Positions 54,279 to 63,694 are shown, counted from the first letter of the stretch. The stretch is 64,000 nucleotides of DNA from Bdellovibrio bacteriovorus (GCF_001592735.1 NZ_LUKE01000001.1:496001-560000); one strand, 5' to 3'. Numbers and translations are program-made. Notes: generated by a model from the letters alone, not told the origin.

Positions 54279-55733
54279 TTGCAAAAAACCACTTCCCTGC
54301 GCTGGTTGGCAATGGCATTTATTCTTTTTGTTTTCGGCAACAGCTGGGAACCCGGCGTGGGCTTAGATACAGCGACCTATGGAGCTATTGCTCGCGGGAT
54401 TGTTGAATCAGGATCTTGGTTTTCTTTAAAACTAGCTCCGGGAATTTTTGATCCCTTCATTGAACATCCTTATTTAGCTTTGTGGCTTGATGCCCTTGCA
54501 ATCAAACTTTTGGGACCGACGGCACAAGGTATTCATTTTACTTCTTCGGTTTTAGGAATCTTAGGGGTTGTGGCTTTTTTTGCGGCGATTCGTCGTTTGG
54601 TGGATGAAAATACGGCCTTTCTTACGTGTTTTTGTCTTTTACTGATCAATGTGTTCATGAACTTTATGTCAAGCGGTTGGCTGGATATGCCGATGCTGTC
54701 TTTTATTTTGATCGGCTTTTATTTCGCCGTCCGCGTTTCAGACAGTAAGCCCGTTTTAAATAGCTTGTTAGCGGGGATTTTCCTTAGCTGTGCGGTCTTA
54801 GTAAAAGGTGTCGCGGCCGTTGGCGTCTTCCCCGTCATCTTATTCTTACTGGTACAAAATCATTACCGGATCAAACCGTTATTAGCAGCAGCCCTTGGAT
54901 TTTTAGCCCCTTTGATTTTATTCACGTGGGCGCATTATCAATCCCAAGGCTTTATTTTCTGGCGGTTGTATTTACCGCGCCAACTTTTTGCCCATAATGA
55001 TCTGAACCAAGTGGCGCAGGATCGCTTTTCATTCTTGTGGTATCCGCATGACACTTTAGAGCATGCCCATATCATCGCTTTGCTTTTCATCCCGGGAGTT
55101 TACTTTTTGTGGAAGAAAAATTATCGCTGGCTCGCTCTTACGATCCTAGGCGAAATCCTGATTCACTTTTTCGTTTATGGATTTAGTTCTCGTCAAAATC
55201 GTCAGTACATCGTCCCTATTTTTCCGTGGCTCGCGGTGGCCGCAGCTTTCTTTATCGGCCTTCGTTGGAAGGTGTCCGTACTTAAATGGAGCAAAGGAAT
55301 CTTCGGCCTCAGTGTTGTGTATTTCTTTGCCGTGAGCTTTTTGCCGATCACCATACATACTATGAGTGGTGCAGAGATTTATGCTTTTCTGCCGGACGTG
55401 AAAGATTCAAAAATTCAAAAGATTTATTTTGAAGCCAATGCGGCCGATCGCGCGACCGGTGAAATGACCAGTTCTTATGTTGCTTGGTACTTACACAAAG
55501 TTCCTGTCATGTACAATGTCGGCGAACTGGACCAAGTTTTTGCCAAACTCACTAACGAAGAAGCCATTTTGGTTCGCCGAGTGGGCATCGAAAATGAAGC
55601 TTACTTAAGCAAAACTGAAAACGTATGTGGTTGGAATAATGATTGGATCTTGATTTCAACGACGGAAAATTGCACACATTTTGACAACAAAAAACGCACC
55701 CCTTCACCGAAGCGCGTGAACGGCAGCATTTAA
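54279..55733 (+). CDS. GT-C glycosyltransferase, ArnT/PMT (GT39/83)-like membrane protein
   Basis: A 484-residue polytopic protein. The first periplasmic loop has GVGLDTATYGAIARGI with the catalytic-type Asp and FIEHPYLALWLDALAIKL, as in ArnT and related lipid-linked sugar transferases. About ten helices follow, then a 100-residue soluble C-terminal domain (DVKDSKIQKIYFEANAADRA). It would move a sugar from a polyprenyl phosphate to lipid A, protein or glycan. The start is TTG 54279 with GAGG eight bases before. It stands alone, with no sugar-synthesis genes nearby, so the donor is unknown. Confidence 0.82.
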   Translation: MQKTTSLRWLAMAFILFVFGNSWEPGVGLDTATYGAIARGIVESGSWFSLKLAPGIFDPFIEHPYLALWLDALAIKLLGPTAQGIHFTSSVLGILGVVAFFAAIRRLVDENTAFLTCFCLLLINVFMNFMSSGWLDMPMLSFILIGFYFAVRVSDSKPVLNSLLAGIFLSCAVLVKGVAAVGVFPVILFLLVQNHYRIKPLLAAALGFLAPLILFTWAHYQSQGFIFWRLYLPRQLFAHNDLNQVAQDRFSFLWYPHDTLEHAHIIALLFIPGVYFLWKKNYRWLALTILGEILIHFFVYGFSSRQNRQYIVPIFPWLAVAAAFFIGLRWKVSVLKWSKGIFGLSVVYFFAVSFLPITIHTMSGAEIYAFLPDVKDSKIQKIYFEANAADRATGEMTSSYVAWYLHKVPVMYNVGELDQVFAKLTNEEAILVRRVGIENEAYLSKTENVCGWNNDWILISTTENCTHFDNKKRTPSPKRVNGSI

Positions 55734-56450
55734 TTAAGGCCTCGGGATGTGAGGAACATCCTGGCAGACAATCATAAGACCGTCAGCCTGAAGCGGGGCC
55801 GCCAGTATATCGATCCTTGCTGATTTATTTAAAAGATCTAAATGCGATTTTAAAATCAACTTAGAAAGAGTCCGCGGACTGCCCAGTCCTTTACGTAAAG
55901 CGGCCGCTTCGTGACGAGGCGCTAATAAAGCCGTGCGGCGCACGGATTCGAGCATATGACGAACCAGGCAATTAAAGCGCGGCTGTTTTTCCAGTTGTTG
56001 GACATATTGATCGGCCAACCAAGCCATTCCTTGAAAGTCGTCGTTTTTAAGTTTTTCACTCAGCTTGTTGTGAACCACGTCCACAAGCACCCTGCGATAG
56101 GATTGTTTTGCCACTGGTCCCGCAGGATTTTGCGCGCGAAATGCCGGCGTGAAGGACATATCAATCACGTCTTCGCAGACGATAGGCACCCCTGCCTTTT
56201 GATAAGGACGCGCCGATACGTCAATAATCGGCGAACCCAACAGAAGACGCTGCTCCATCCCGATTAAAAGATTCGTGATCCGCTGACTTTGCCCGTCAGA
56301 GAGCTGACTGTACCAAGCACCGCGCTCACGGTTGATCTTGATGGCGTCTTTCATATGCGTGGTCATGCAGGAATGCTTTGCTGAACCAGCCGCAGGGGCC
56401 GCTATCGCCATACTTAGAATTAAAAATGCAACCCATCCACGCAAAATCAT
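55734..56450 (-). CDS. Exported protein of unknown function with an internal repeat
   Basis: A 238-residue protein with a signal peptide (MILRGWVAFLILSMAIAAPAAG). The mature chain is mainly helical and holds two similar halves. Each has a helix with CMTTHM or CLVRHMLES and later a strand: SARPYQKAGVPIVCEDV near 80 and LAAPLQADGLMIVCQDV near 218. Each half has two cysteines, so a disulfide per half is likely. Family unknown to me. It is convergent with the glycosyltransferase gene, whose stop is immediately adjacent. Confidence 0.68.
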   Translation of the reverse strand: MILRGWVAFLILSMAIAAPAAGSAKHSCMTTHMKDAIKINRERGAWYSQLSDGQSQRITNLLIGMEQRLLLGSPIIDVSARPYQKAGVPIVCEDVIDMSFTPAFRAQNPAGPVAKQSYRRVLVDVVHNKLSEKLKNDDFQGMAWLADQYVQQLEKQPRFNCLVRHMLESVRRTALLAPRHEAAALRKGLGSPRTLSKLILKSHLDLLNKSARIDILAAPLQADGLMIVCQDVPHIPRP

Positions 56451-56666
56451 GGGCTTTTTATATCACGACTCAATAATGGCCACCACCGCGGGGAATAATC
56501 TTCTGGATCGATCAAAAGTTGGACAAAAATTAACAGCACTTTGACCATATCCCATGACGCTTTGAATGCTTTGCCGAAACGAAACTGAATAAGACTCAGA
56601 GGTGCTTGACGAAGCCTTTTCAAGCATAGATTATCTGCCCCGCAATAAACATACAAAGAGGTGAAT

Positions 56667-57482
56667 ATGCAATTCAATGTGAAGCCAGTTCTTGGTTTAA
56701 TCTGTGCTTTATCCCTGGCGGCTTGTTCGGGTGGCGGCGGAGGCGAAAACAAAAACTACGCAAAATCCACAGCGGACTTCAAAGAGCTTGCGCAAAATTT
56801 TGCGCGCGTTCCGGGTTCGGCGCAATCCATCGGGAAAAACAATTCAAACGCTTTAGATAAGGCAGCAATTTCTGAAGATGAGACCGTTTTGCGCGAAAAA
56901 TCTCGTCGCATGCAAGAAGCAATCTCTCAATGTCAGGTTGATATGGTCACCCCTGACAACCGCCCGGGATCTGACTCTCAAGCATTGAAGTTTTCTTTAA
57001 AAATCGGTGGCTCAGTATGCCCCGTGAAAGCAAACTATGAATTTGGCATGGTAGTTTCACAGACCCAAATGGTTATGAACCTTGGCGTTGAAATGCTTAT
57101 CAATGATTCTAGTCTTGCGGCTTTGAACGACGTTTACGCCGCGACCATTAACGGTGCATTTAAAGCGAACCGCAGTGGCGGAAATGGTTCACTGACCGGC
57201 AAAATCTTATCGCAAAAATTTGGTGAAGTGACCGTAAACGGCTCCCTTCAAGCCAGCGGCAACGCAAATTCATCAGTTGTTTCAGGTGTCGTTTCTTTCA
57301 ACATCAAAGGTGAAATCACTGAATTCGGAATGAAAGAAGAACGCAACCAAAGCGGAGCAAAAACTTCGTACTCCATCAACGGCAAAGGTGTTAGCGAACA
57401 AGAGTTCAATGACACGATCAAAGATCTTTCTTTCTTGAAGCAGTCATTTACCGCTGAAACTCCAGCCACTGCGGGTTTCTAA
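56667..57482 (+). CDS. Lipoprotein of unknown function
   Basis: 271 residues from ATG 56667, preferred over GTG 56661 because AGAGGTG is the site five bases upstream. The lipoprotein signal is MQFNVKPVLGLICALSLAAC with Cys 20 and a five-Gly linker. The mature part has a helical start and then beta-like repeats (GSLTGKILSQKFGEVTVNGSLQASG; GVVSFNIKGEITEFG). It shows no catalytic motif. It is monocistronic. A surface or periplasmic role is likely from the anchor alone. Confidence 0.74.
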   Translation: MQFNVKPVLGLICALSLAACSGGGGGENKNYAKSTADFKELAQNFARVPGSAQSIGKNNSNALDKAAISEDETVLREKSRRMQEAISQCQVDMVTPDNRPGSDSQALKFSLKIGGSVCPVKANYEFGMVVSQTQMVMNLGVEMLINDSSLAALNDVYAATINGAFKANRSGGNGSLTGKILSQKFGEVTVNGSLQASGNANSSVVSGVVSFNIKGEITEFGMKEERNQSGAKTSYSINGKGVSEQEFNDTIKDLSFLKQSFTAETPATAGF

Positions 57483-57497
57483 TAAGTCCCTCTTAAT

Positions 57498-57531
57498 TTT
57501 GGTCTCGGCCGTGTTCGTGGCAGAGACCAAA
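57498..57531. terminator. Terminator-like hairpin between convergent genes
   Basis: TTTGGTCTC (57498-57506) and GAGACCAAA (57523-57531) form a perfect nine-base stem with a 16-base loop, between the lipoprotein and XRE gene ends. T runs are poor on both sides. Confidence 0.4.
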
Positions 57532-57541
57532 GCTTCCCGTC

Positions 57542-58279
57542 TTATTCTTTCTTTTTAATCGCGCCCATATACGAATACTGCCAAGGTCTAAACGACAACA
57601 ACACGCCCACATCCGTGACGGAGACATTGTGCTCACCTTCAAAACGCGATTCTTCCTGCATTTCGATCATCAGCTTTTCAAGCTTCGTTTTATACTTCGT
57701 CAAAGTGCCAGGGCTGATTTTTAAAAATGAAAATCTAAGATAATCCTCAGGACGAGAAAAATCGTAATTCAGATAGTTTGTCTTTGTTTGCTCAAACAAA
57801 GCTTTTCCCACGGGACCATCGCGACGGAAACGTAAAAACCCCTGACGCTTGATTTTCACCTTATCACGTGGATGCAGCTCGATCAGATTTAAGCGATCTA
57901 ATTGGAAAAGATACTTTTTAGACTCCACCGCGGCGATTTGATACTCGCGCTCAATTTTTTGCGGCGACTTCCCGTCTTGAAGCATCATAAAGTAATGCAA
58001 TAAGCGCGCGTTTTCCGCCAAGGCCTTTTCCTGCTCATCTGAAAGCGTGTGAAACTGACTGCCTTCTTCTAAATTGGCCGCCTTTACGACATCCGAAAAG
58101 CTGATATCGGCCACACGACAGATTTCTTCTAACCGTTCAAGACTTAAACTTTTATTGGATAAGATCCGCTTGACGCTGGATTCGCTTAAGCCCAAAGCTT
58201 TAGCTAAATCACGGTAAAGGACGTTCTTAGCCTTTAAAGACCTTTTCAATGATCCCAGGAACTGGTCGATCTGTGACAT
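57542..58279 (-). CDS. XRE-type helix-turn-helix regulator with C-terminal sensor region
   Basis: A 245-residue regulator. Residues 1-70 are a Cro/CI HTH (LYRDLAKALGLSESSVKRILSNKSLSLERLEEICRVADIS, read in two parts). A helical part (75-140, with YFMMLQDGKSPQKIEREY as a second possible winged helix) and an unassigned C-terminal domain follow (FRRDGPVGKALFEQ; LRFSFLKISPGTL). It resembles the TIGR02147-like regulators frequent in Bdellovibrio only in general plan. It is divergent from the ABC exporter operon with GGTATT palindromes between, so it probably controls that operon and itself. Confidence 0.82.
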   Translation of the reverse strand: MSQIDQFLGSLKRSLKAKNVLYRDLAKALGLSESSVKRILSNKSLSLERLEEICRVADISFSDVVKAANLEEGSQFHTLSDEQEKALAENARLLHYFMMLQDGKSPQKIEREYQIAAVESKKYLFQLDRLNLIELHPRDKVKIKRQGFLRFRRDGPVGKALFEQTKTNYLNYDFSRPEDYLRFSFLKISPGTLTKYKTKLEKLMIEMQEESRFEGEHNVSVTDVGVLLSFRPWQYSYMGAIKKKE

Positions 58280-58312
58280 GGTGACCCTCTTTTAGCTTTT
58301 CTACCCCGTTAT

Positions 58313-58353
58313 GGTATTGATATTTGATACCCTAAGCAAGGGTATTAAATACC
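58313..58353. promoter_or_regulatory. GGTAT palindromes between the XRE and ABC exporter genes
   Basis: GGTAT (58313-58317) with ATACC (58327-58331) make one inverted repeat; GGTATTAAATACC (58341-58353) is a 13-base near-perfect palindrome. A half-site AAATACC follows at 58367-58373. Shared half-sites in the divergent gap fit a Cro/CI-type operator cluster. Confidence 0.62.
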
Positions 58354-58413
58354 GCGACTCTTTTCGAAATACCACTTGCCGGACACTAGACACAAGCTTT
58401 AGATTCCTTCGTG

Positions 58414-60171
58414 ATGGAAAATGCCTCAGAAAACCGTTCCCTTTTTAAAAATCCACTTTGGTTTTATATCAAATACAATCCTCGCGCCTTTACGCTGGGG
58501 ATGGTCTTTCTATTAGCGACCAATATTCTGGATGGCGTCTACCCCCTGATCATGAAGATTGCGATCGACCAGATTGAAACCCGCGCCCCGTTAGGCGATA
58601 TCGGCAAAACTTGTATTATGTTTTTTGCCATCATGGCGGGCCTGGCGTTCACGCGCTTTTGTTGGCGCAATTTTTTCGGGCAGTTTCACACCTACGCCGC
58701 CGAACACATCCGTCAAAAACTGTTCCGTCATATCACTTCGCTAGGACCTAATTTTTATCACAAAAATCAAGTCGGCGAACTGATGAGCCTCATGACCAAC
58801 GACGTGCAGTCTTTCCGTCAAGCGATTGGCCCGGGCATGTTGATCTTAGCCGACGGAATTATTATCATCTGCGTGGTTCTGCCGATTATGATCTCCATGA
58901 GCTGGTCCTGGACTTGGAAGACATTGATCTTTTTGCCGCTGGTGCCATTTCTTATCTGGCGCGTGATGCAGTTGATTCATCGCAATTACAAAATTCAACA
59001 AGATCGTTTTTCTGAATTGACCGGTGTTGCGCAAGAAACCGTGGGCGGCATTCGCGTGATCAAAAGCTTTGCGCAAGAAAACAATCGCACCGCACTTTAC
59101 AACACTGTCAGCTCGGCCTTTGAAAAAGCCTGCAACAAGGTGGCACGCGTGGACTCATTCTTTGTCCCGGTCATGGAATTCGGGGTGACTTCGGGCAGTG
59201 TGATTCTTTTATTCGTGGCTAAGGATGATATTTACTCTGGCGCCGTCAGTATCGGTACGTTTGTGGCTTTTCACCGTTATATTCAGAAAATGGTATGGCC
59301 CATGACAGCTCTGGGCTTGGGGTTTTCTTATTTCCAAAAAGGTTATGCGTCTTTTGATCGTATCAAGGATGTTTTAAAAACCGAAACGGATATTCCGGAT
59401 TTGGGAAAAACCGAAATCACTAAATTTGAAAAGCTCGAGTTCCGCAATGTTTCATATCAACATCCCGGCAGCTCTGTTTATGCTCTTAAGAATGTTTCAT
59501 TCAGCCTCAATGCCGGGGAAAGCTTAGGCATCATGGGTCCGGTGGGCAGTGGCAAAACGACTTTGCTTCATTTGTTAAGCCGTCTTTATCCCCTCGCTGA
59601 AGGGCAGATTTTAATCAACGGTGTGCCGATTGAAGACGTCACCCAAGAATCTTTGCGCCGTACTTTCCTTTTGGTCCCGCAAGAGGCTTTTTTATTTAGC
59701 GATAGTATTTACGAAAATATCAGCTTTGGCCTACCACAAAGAGCCGCGGATGAAGAAGTTTTGCGTATGACTGAAATCGTCGACCTGCAATCTGAAATCA
59801 ACTCGTTGCCGCACAAGTATGAGTCGCAACTGGGCGAACGCGGCGTGAATCTTTCCGGCGGTCAAAAGCAGCGCCTCACCATCGCCCGCGGTCTGATCAT
59901 GCACACACCCGTTTTAGTCCTAGATGACTCTTTAAGTGCCGTTGATACGCGCACTGAAAAAGCGATCGAGTTAGAGATGTCTAAAAATAAAGGCACTTTG
60001 AGTCGTATTATTGTGGCTCACCGCCTGTCTTCACTTAAAGGTGTGGATAAGATCTTAGTTCTTAAAGATGGCGCGGTGGAAGCATGGGGTGATCGCAATA
60101 CCGTTTTCAAAGAAAGTCCGACCTTCCAAAAAATTGTGCAAATTCAAGGGGAAGGAGCCAGCCATGAGTGA
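58414..60171 (+). CDS. ABC exporter half-transporter, MdlA-like (degenerate catalytic site)
   Basis: A six-helix membrane domain plus ATPase, about 585 residues. The ATPase has Walker A GPVGSGKTT, signature LSGGQKQRLTIARGL and Walker B VLVLDDSLSAVD. The glutamate after the Walker B aspartate is Asp, as in the inactive-site half of heterodimeric exporters (MdlA, TM287). ATG 58414 or GTG 58411 are both possible starts; no strong ribosome binding site is seen. It overlaps the next gene by eight bases, so both halves are made together. The substrate may be a lipid, peptide or drug. Confidence 0.9.
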   Translation: MENASENRSLFKNPLWFYIKYNPRAFTLGMVFLLATNILDGVYPLIMKIAIDQIETRAPLGDIGKTCIMFFAIMAGLAFTRFCWRNFFGQFHTYAAEHIRQKLFRHITSLGPNFYHKNQVGELMSLMTNDVQSFRQAIGPGMLILADGIIIICVVLPIMISMSWSWTWKTLIFLPLVPFLIWRVMQLIHRNYKIQQDRFSELTGVAQETVGGIRVIKSFAQENNRTALYNTVSSAFEKACNKVARVDSFFVPVMEFGVTSGSVILLFVAKDDIYSGAVSIGTFVAFHRYIQKMVWPMTALGLGFSYFQKGYASFDRIKDVLKTETDIPDLGKTEITKFEKLEFRNVSYQHPGSSVYALKNVSFSLNAGESLGIMGPVGSGKTTLLHLLSRLYPLAEGQILINGVPIEDVTQESLRRTFLLVPQEAFLFSDSIYENISFGLPQRAADEEVLRMTEIVDLQSEINSLPHKYESQLGERGVNLSGGQKQRLTIARGLIMHTPVLVLDDSLSAVDTRTEKAIELEMSKNKGTLSRIIVAHRLSSLKGVDKILVLKDGAVEAWGDRNTVFKESPTFQKIVQIQGEGASHE

Positions 60172-61975
60172 TAATTTCATGCACGAAGACTTGGTAAAAA
60201 CCAAGATCACCTACCCCATCCTTTTTAAACGCTTATGGCCTTACGCTCGTCGCGAAAAGTTTTTATTGATGGCGGCAATTTCGGCCGTCGCTTTGGGGGC
60301 CGCCGCCGCCCGCGGAATTCCGTTTCTTATTGGGTACGCCATCGATCATGGCGTGCAACAAAAAGACTATTCGGTTTTCACGAAAGTCGCTTACGTCTAT
60401 TTGATCTTGGAAATTTTAAGATCGACTTTTTCTTTTGCGAATGCATTTTTATTTCAGCTATTCGGAAACCGCATGTTGTTTCATCTGCGTGAGGATCTGA
60501 TGGCGCACGTTCAGCGCTTGCCCATGCAGTTCTTTAATAAAACTCCCACGGGTCGTATCGTCACTCGTTTAACGAATGACGTGATGTCTTTAGGTGAACT
60601 ATTCACCGAGGGCGTGATTTCAGTCTTCACTCATTTGGTGATTATCATTTCGGTGGTGGTCGCATTAGCTTTGATCTCATGGAAGCTGACTTTAGTGTCG
60701 TTGATTTTGGCTCCGGTTTTTATCGGCGCTTCTTTTTATCTGTCCAATAAGATTCGTGATATCTTGCGCGAACAAAAAAGGAAGTTATCCACGATCAATG
60801 CGTTCTTAGCTGAAAACCTAAACGGCATGAAAGTCGTGCAGCTTTATAACCGCGTCACCCGCAACCGTGATCGTTTTGCCCATCTGTCTGTGGATTACCG
60901 CGACACCAATATGCGTTCGATCAAGGCCTATGCCTTGATGCAACCGATTATGAATCTATTTAATGCCACGACCATCACGTCGGCTTTGTACTTTGGTGGA
61001 TACTTAAGTGGACAGAACGCGATTGCCATTGGTTCATTGGTGGCCTTCTTAATGAACATCCAAGATTTCATCCCCCCTTTACGAGAGATCTTAGAGAAAT
61101 ACCAACAGTTCCAAAACTCCCTGACCAGTGCGGAACGTATTTTCACCTTGATGGATGAACCGCAAGAATACGAATTGGAATACCTCAAATCCCCAGGCAC
61201 GGTCCGCGGAGAAATCGAAATCAGAGGTCTTAATTTCCGTTACGAACCAGAGCTGCCTTTAGTTTTGCGTGATATCAACATCCATATCCGTCCTGGCGAG
61301 TCCATTGCTTTGGTGGGCCGCACGGGCAGCGGTAAATCGACGTTTATTTCTTTGCTTCAGCGTTTTTACGATGCTCCGGAAAAAACGGTGTTCATCGATG
61401 GCCTGCCGCTAGAAAGCATTCCTCGCCCTGAAGTTCGTCATCATGTCGGCGTGGTTCAACAGGACAACTTTATTTTCCGCGGAAATGTACGCGACAATAT
61501 TGGTTTAGGTGATAAGCGTATTAGTGAGGACCAAATCCGCGCGGCCTGCGAAAAAACCGGCTATATGGCTTTATTAAAACGCACGGGCCGGGATTTACTG
61601 AGCCCCGTCGATGAACGCGGAGCCAACCTTTCGGTCGGAGAAAGACAGCTGATTGCGTTTGCGCGCATCTTAGCTTTCAATCCCGATATTTTGATTTTGG
61701 ATGAAGCCACCGCCAATATTGATTCTGAAAGCGAGCACATCATTCAGGAAGCCACAAAAGAAGTCACCAAAGGTCGCACTAGCATTATCATCGCTCACCG
61801 TCTTTCAACGGTGGAACAATGCGATCGGATCATTGTGTTGGATCAAGGAAAGGTCGTCGAATTAGGCTCGCATCAAGAATTAATGCAAGCCCGTGGAGTT
61901 TATTATCAATTGGCTTCAGCCGGTTTGAAATCGACTTTAACCGACGCATCGGCGGCAGGAACTGCCGAGCCATAA
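60164..61975 (+). CDS. ABC exporter half-transporter, MdlB-like
   Basis: 603 residues from ATG 60164, with GAAGGAG upstream inside the end of the previous gene; frames opening earlier lie within that gene. A six-helix membrane domain (LFKRLWPYARREKFLLMAA onwards) is joined to an ATPase with Walker A GRTGSGKST, signature LSVGERQLIAFARIL and Walker B ILILDEATANID, all catalytic residues intact. It pairs with the degenerate upstream half to form one exporter. Its last 70 bases overlap the 3' end of the opposite-strand vWA lipoprotein gene. Confidence 0.92.
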   Translation: MSDNFMHEDLVKTKITYPILFKRLWPYARREKFLLMAAISAVALGAAAARGIPFLIGYAIDHGVQQKDYSVFTKVAYVYLILEILRSTFSFANAFLFQLFGNRMLFHLREDLMAHVQRLPMQFFNKTPTGRIVTRLTNDVMSLGELFTEGVISVFTHLVIIISVVVALALISWKLTLVSLILAPVFIGASFYLSNKIRDILREQKRKLSTINAFLAENLNGMKVVQLYNRVTRNRDRFAHLSVDYRDTNMRSIKAYALMQPIMNLFNATTITSALYFGGYLSGQNAIAIGSLVAFLMNIQDFIPPLREILEKYQQFQNSLTSAERIFTLMDEPQEYELEYLKSPGTVRGEIEIRGLNFRYEPELPLVLRDINIHIRPGESIALVGRTGSGKSTFISLLQRFYDAPEKTVFIDGLPLESIPRPEVRHHVGVVQQDNFIFRGNVRDNIGLGDKRISEDQIRAACEKTGYMALLKRTGRDLLSPVDERGANLSVGERQLIAFARILAFNPDILILDEATANIDSESEHIIQEATKEVTKGRTSIIIAHRLSTVEQCDRIIVLDQGKVVELGSHQELMQARGVYYQLASAGLKSTLTDASAAGTAEP

Positions 61976-62883
61976 AAACGAACCGAGTTGGTGGCTGCGA
62001 TATAGTCCCAACCGTTCGTCGTATTGCGAGCAATGTTAACCCCGTTTATTTTCACGGTGATAGATTCAATCACTGGTTTGCTTGATAATTTGAAATCCGT
62101 CAGGATTTGATAAATACGCGCGCGGATGTTGCTGACGGCACCAGCCAGATTGTTATTACAGATGGACTCCTGTGAGCCATTTGTTTTCTTGGCCATTTCC
62201 ATAAACGTTAAGCCCACTTCCGCATAATTACTAAACGTGCGGCAAGCACTTGAATCCTGTAGCACACCAATAAAGTTAAACAGCCATGAACGGGAACCGT
62301 CAATCCAAGGTGCTTTTAATTTATCCAAAAAATTCGTGTAATAGTTCACGGGATCAGACACCGCACTTTTATCGTCTTCGTCTGACAAGGCAATGACTAC
62401 TAGCAAAGCATCATTGCGCAAGAAACCTTTACCTTCATTGGCAAGATAGCTGGGTGACAGGGCGGCCGCCATAGACTCCAAACCACGCTCGTTGTTACTA
62501 CCACCTTCACCGATCGTCATCCGATTGGCCAAGTTATTTAAAAGGTCCGGTGTTGAGCTCGTCACGTATTTGGGTGTGCCGATAAATTTTCCACCATCAG
62601 GAAGTGCGCCCCCCATGGAAGTGGTCACAACCGCCATATGGTAATCCATTTTCAAACTGTTCAAAGTGCTGACCAAAGAGGTCAACTGACTGCTCAAGTT
62701 ACGTTGAGGTTGTAACATGGACGCCGAGTTGTCGATGATCCACAAGATATCTACTTTATTATTGTATGCAACGCTCTGGGAAAAGTTGTCTTGTTTTTCC
62801 GGTAAACCAAATTTTGGATTTGAACACGCCATTAACGATCCACACGCGATGGCCACGCTCAACTTTAAAAAATCCCTTTTCAT
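61906..62883 (-). CDS. Lipoprotein with von Willebrand factor A domain
   Basis: 325 residues from ATG 62883, where GGAGGAAAG lies upstream and a lipoprotein signal starts (FLKLSVAIACGSLMAC, Cys 20). The vWA domain has a complete MIDAS motif DNSAS (D51, S53, S55) in DILWIIDNSASM, with a later acidic loop ALSDEDDKSAV. It should bind a divalent metal and a protein ligand, as an adhesin or assembly factor. The C-terminal part is beta-rich (ITVKINGVNIARN). It follows the GYF2-PilZ gene after 28 bases. Its 3' end overlaps the ABC gene in opposite direction. Confidence 0.83.
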   Translation of the reverse strand: MKRDFLKLSVAIACGSLMACSNPKFGLPEKQDNFSQSVAYNNKVDILWIIDNSASMLQPQRNLSSQLTSLVSTLNSLKMDYHMAVVTTSMGGALPDGGKFIGTPKYVTSSTPDLLNNLANRMTIGEGGSNNERGLESMAAALSPSYLANEGKGFLRNDALLVVIALSDEDDKSAVSDPVNYYTNFLDKLKAPWIDGSRSWLFNFIGVLQDSSACRTFSNYAEVGLTFMEMAKKTNGSQESICNNNLAGAVSNIRARIYQILTDFKLSSKPVIESITVKINGVNIARNTTNGWDYIAATNSVRFYGSAVPAADASVKVDFKPAEAN

Positions 62884-62911
62884 TTCTTTCCTCCAGAGTA
62901 TTGCTCGACTC

Positions 62912-63694
62912 TTACGCCGCTTTCGTCGTGAAGTTTCTAATCGTTTCACGCACTGATTGGCTTAATGTCGTAAACTTCACTCCGTACTTAATGGGATCCA
63001 CTCCAGAGGAAGGGTCTTTAACAAATTGCTTACTGACGATTTGACAAACCGCATTGAATGGTGGCACACCGTTACCTGGTTGAAAATGCAGGAACAATGA
63101 TTGACCCGGTTGCAGGTTGGGATTGTCGATTAAAACACCCGCCCCACCCGCACTGATTTCCAAAGCTTGGCCACGGAAAACAGATTTATTGTTATGAACA
63201 ATCAATGAAGCTCCGTAAGAAGCGCGCGCATGGCGACGGCGGAAAAAGATTTCTGAAAGATCTAAGTCCATCGTTGTTTTCATGACACGGATAGCTTCGG
63301 GCGTAAACTCTTCAACTTCTGCAACCCGTTTCCAGGCCGGCAATTTCGCGTGCCAAATATAGTCATGTTCAAACAAAGTTTTTTCTTGAAGCATTTGGAC
63401 AAGTTCAAGCTGACTAAATGGACCGTAGTTATTTCCTTCTTTAAGGATGAACCACTCTTTGTCCTTGAGGGCATCTTTCATTGAAGCTCCGTTCTCCGGG
63501 CGAGCCACTGGCTTATCGGAAAGCTTCATAGAGAACTCGGGATGCTCTAAAAGCATCAACCACTCACCGACGCTTTCATCAAATACGTAGTCGGTCCATT
63601 GATTCTCTTGGGATTCTATCTTTTTTAGGACAGTCTCATGAGAGAACGGCCCGATATGCGTCCCGTTATTAGAAAGATAGTATTGCTTCACCAT
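62912..63694 (-). CDS. PilZ-domain protein with two GYF_2 domains, c-di-GMP effector candidate
   Basis: A 260-residue soluble protein. Two GYF_2-like modules come first (YYLSNNGTHIGPFSHETVL at 5-55; WFILKEGNNYGPFSQLELV at 81-135, each with a conserved GPF and a Trp). A PilZ domain follows at about 150-250: RRRHARASYGASLIV holds the RxxxR motif and ALEISAGGAGVLI replaces the second motif D/NxSxxG with ExSxxG. c-di-GMP binding is therefore likely but not certain. GYF_2 modules bind peptide or protein partners. It is cotranscribed with the vWA lipoprotein gene. Confidence 0.85.
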   Translation of the reverse strand: MVKQYYLSNNGTHIGPFSHETVLKKIESQENQWTDYVFDESVGEWLMLLEHPEFSMKLSDKPVARPENGASMKDALKDKEWFILKEGNNYGPFSQLELVQMLQEKTLFEHDYIWHAKLPAWKRVAEVEEFTPEAIRVMKTTMDLDLSEIFFRRRHARASYGASLIVHNNKSVFRGQALEISAGGAGVLIDNPNLQPGQSLFLHFQPGNGVPPFNAVCQIVSKQFVKDPSSGVDPIKYGVKFTTLSQSVRETIRNFTTKAA

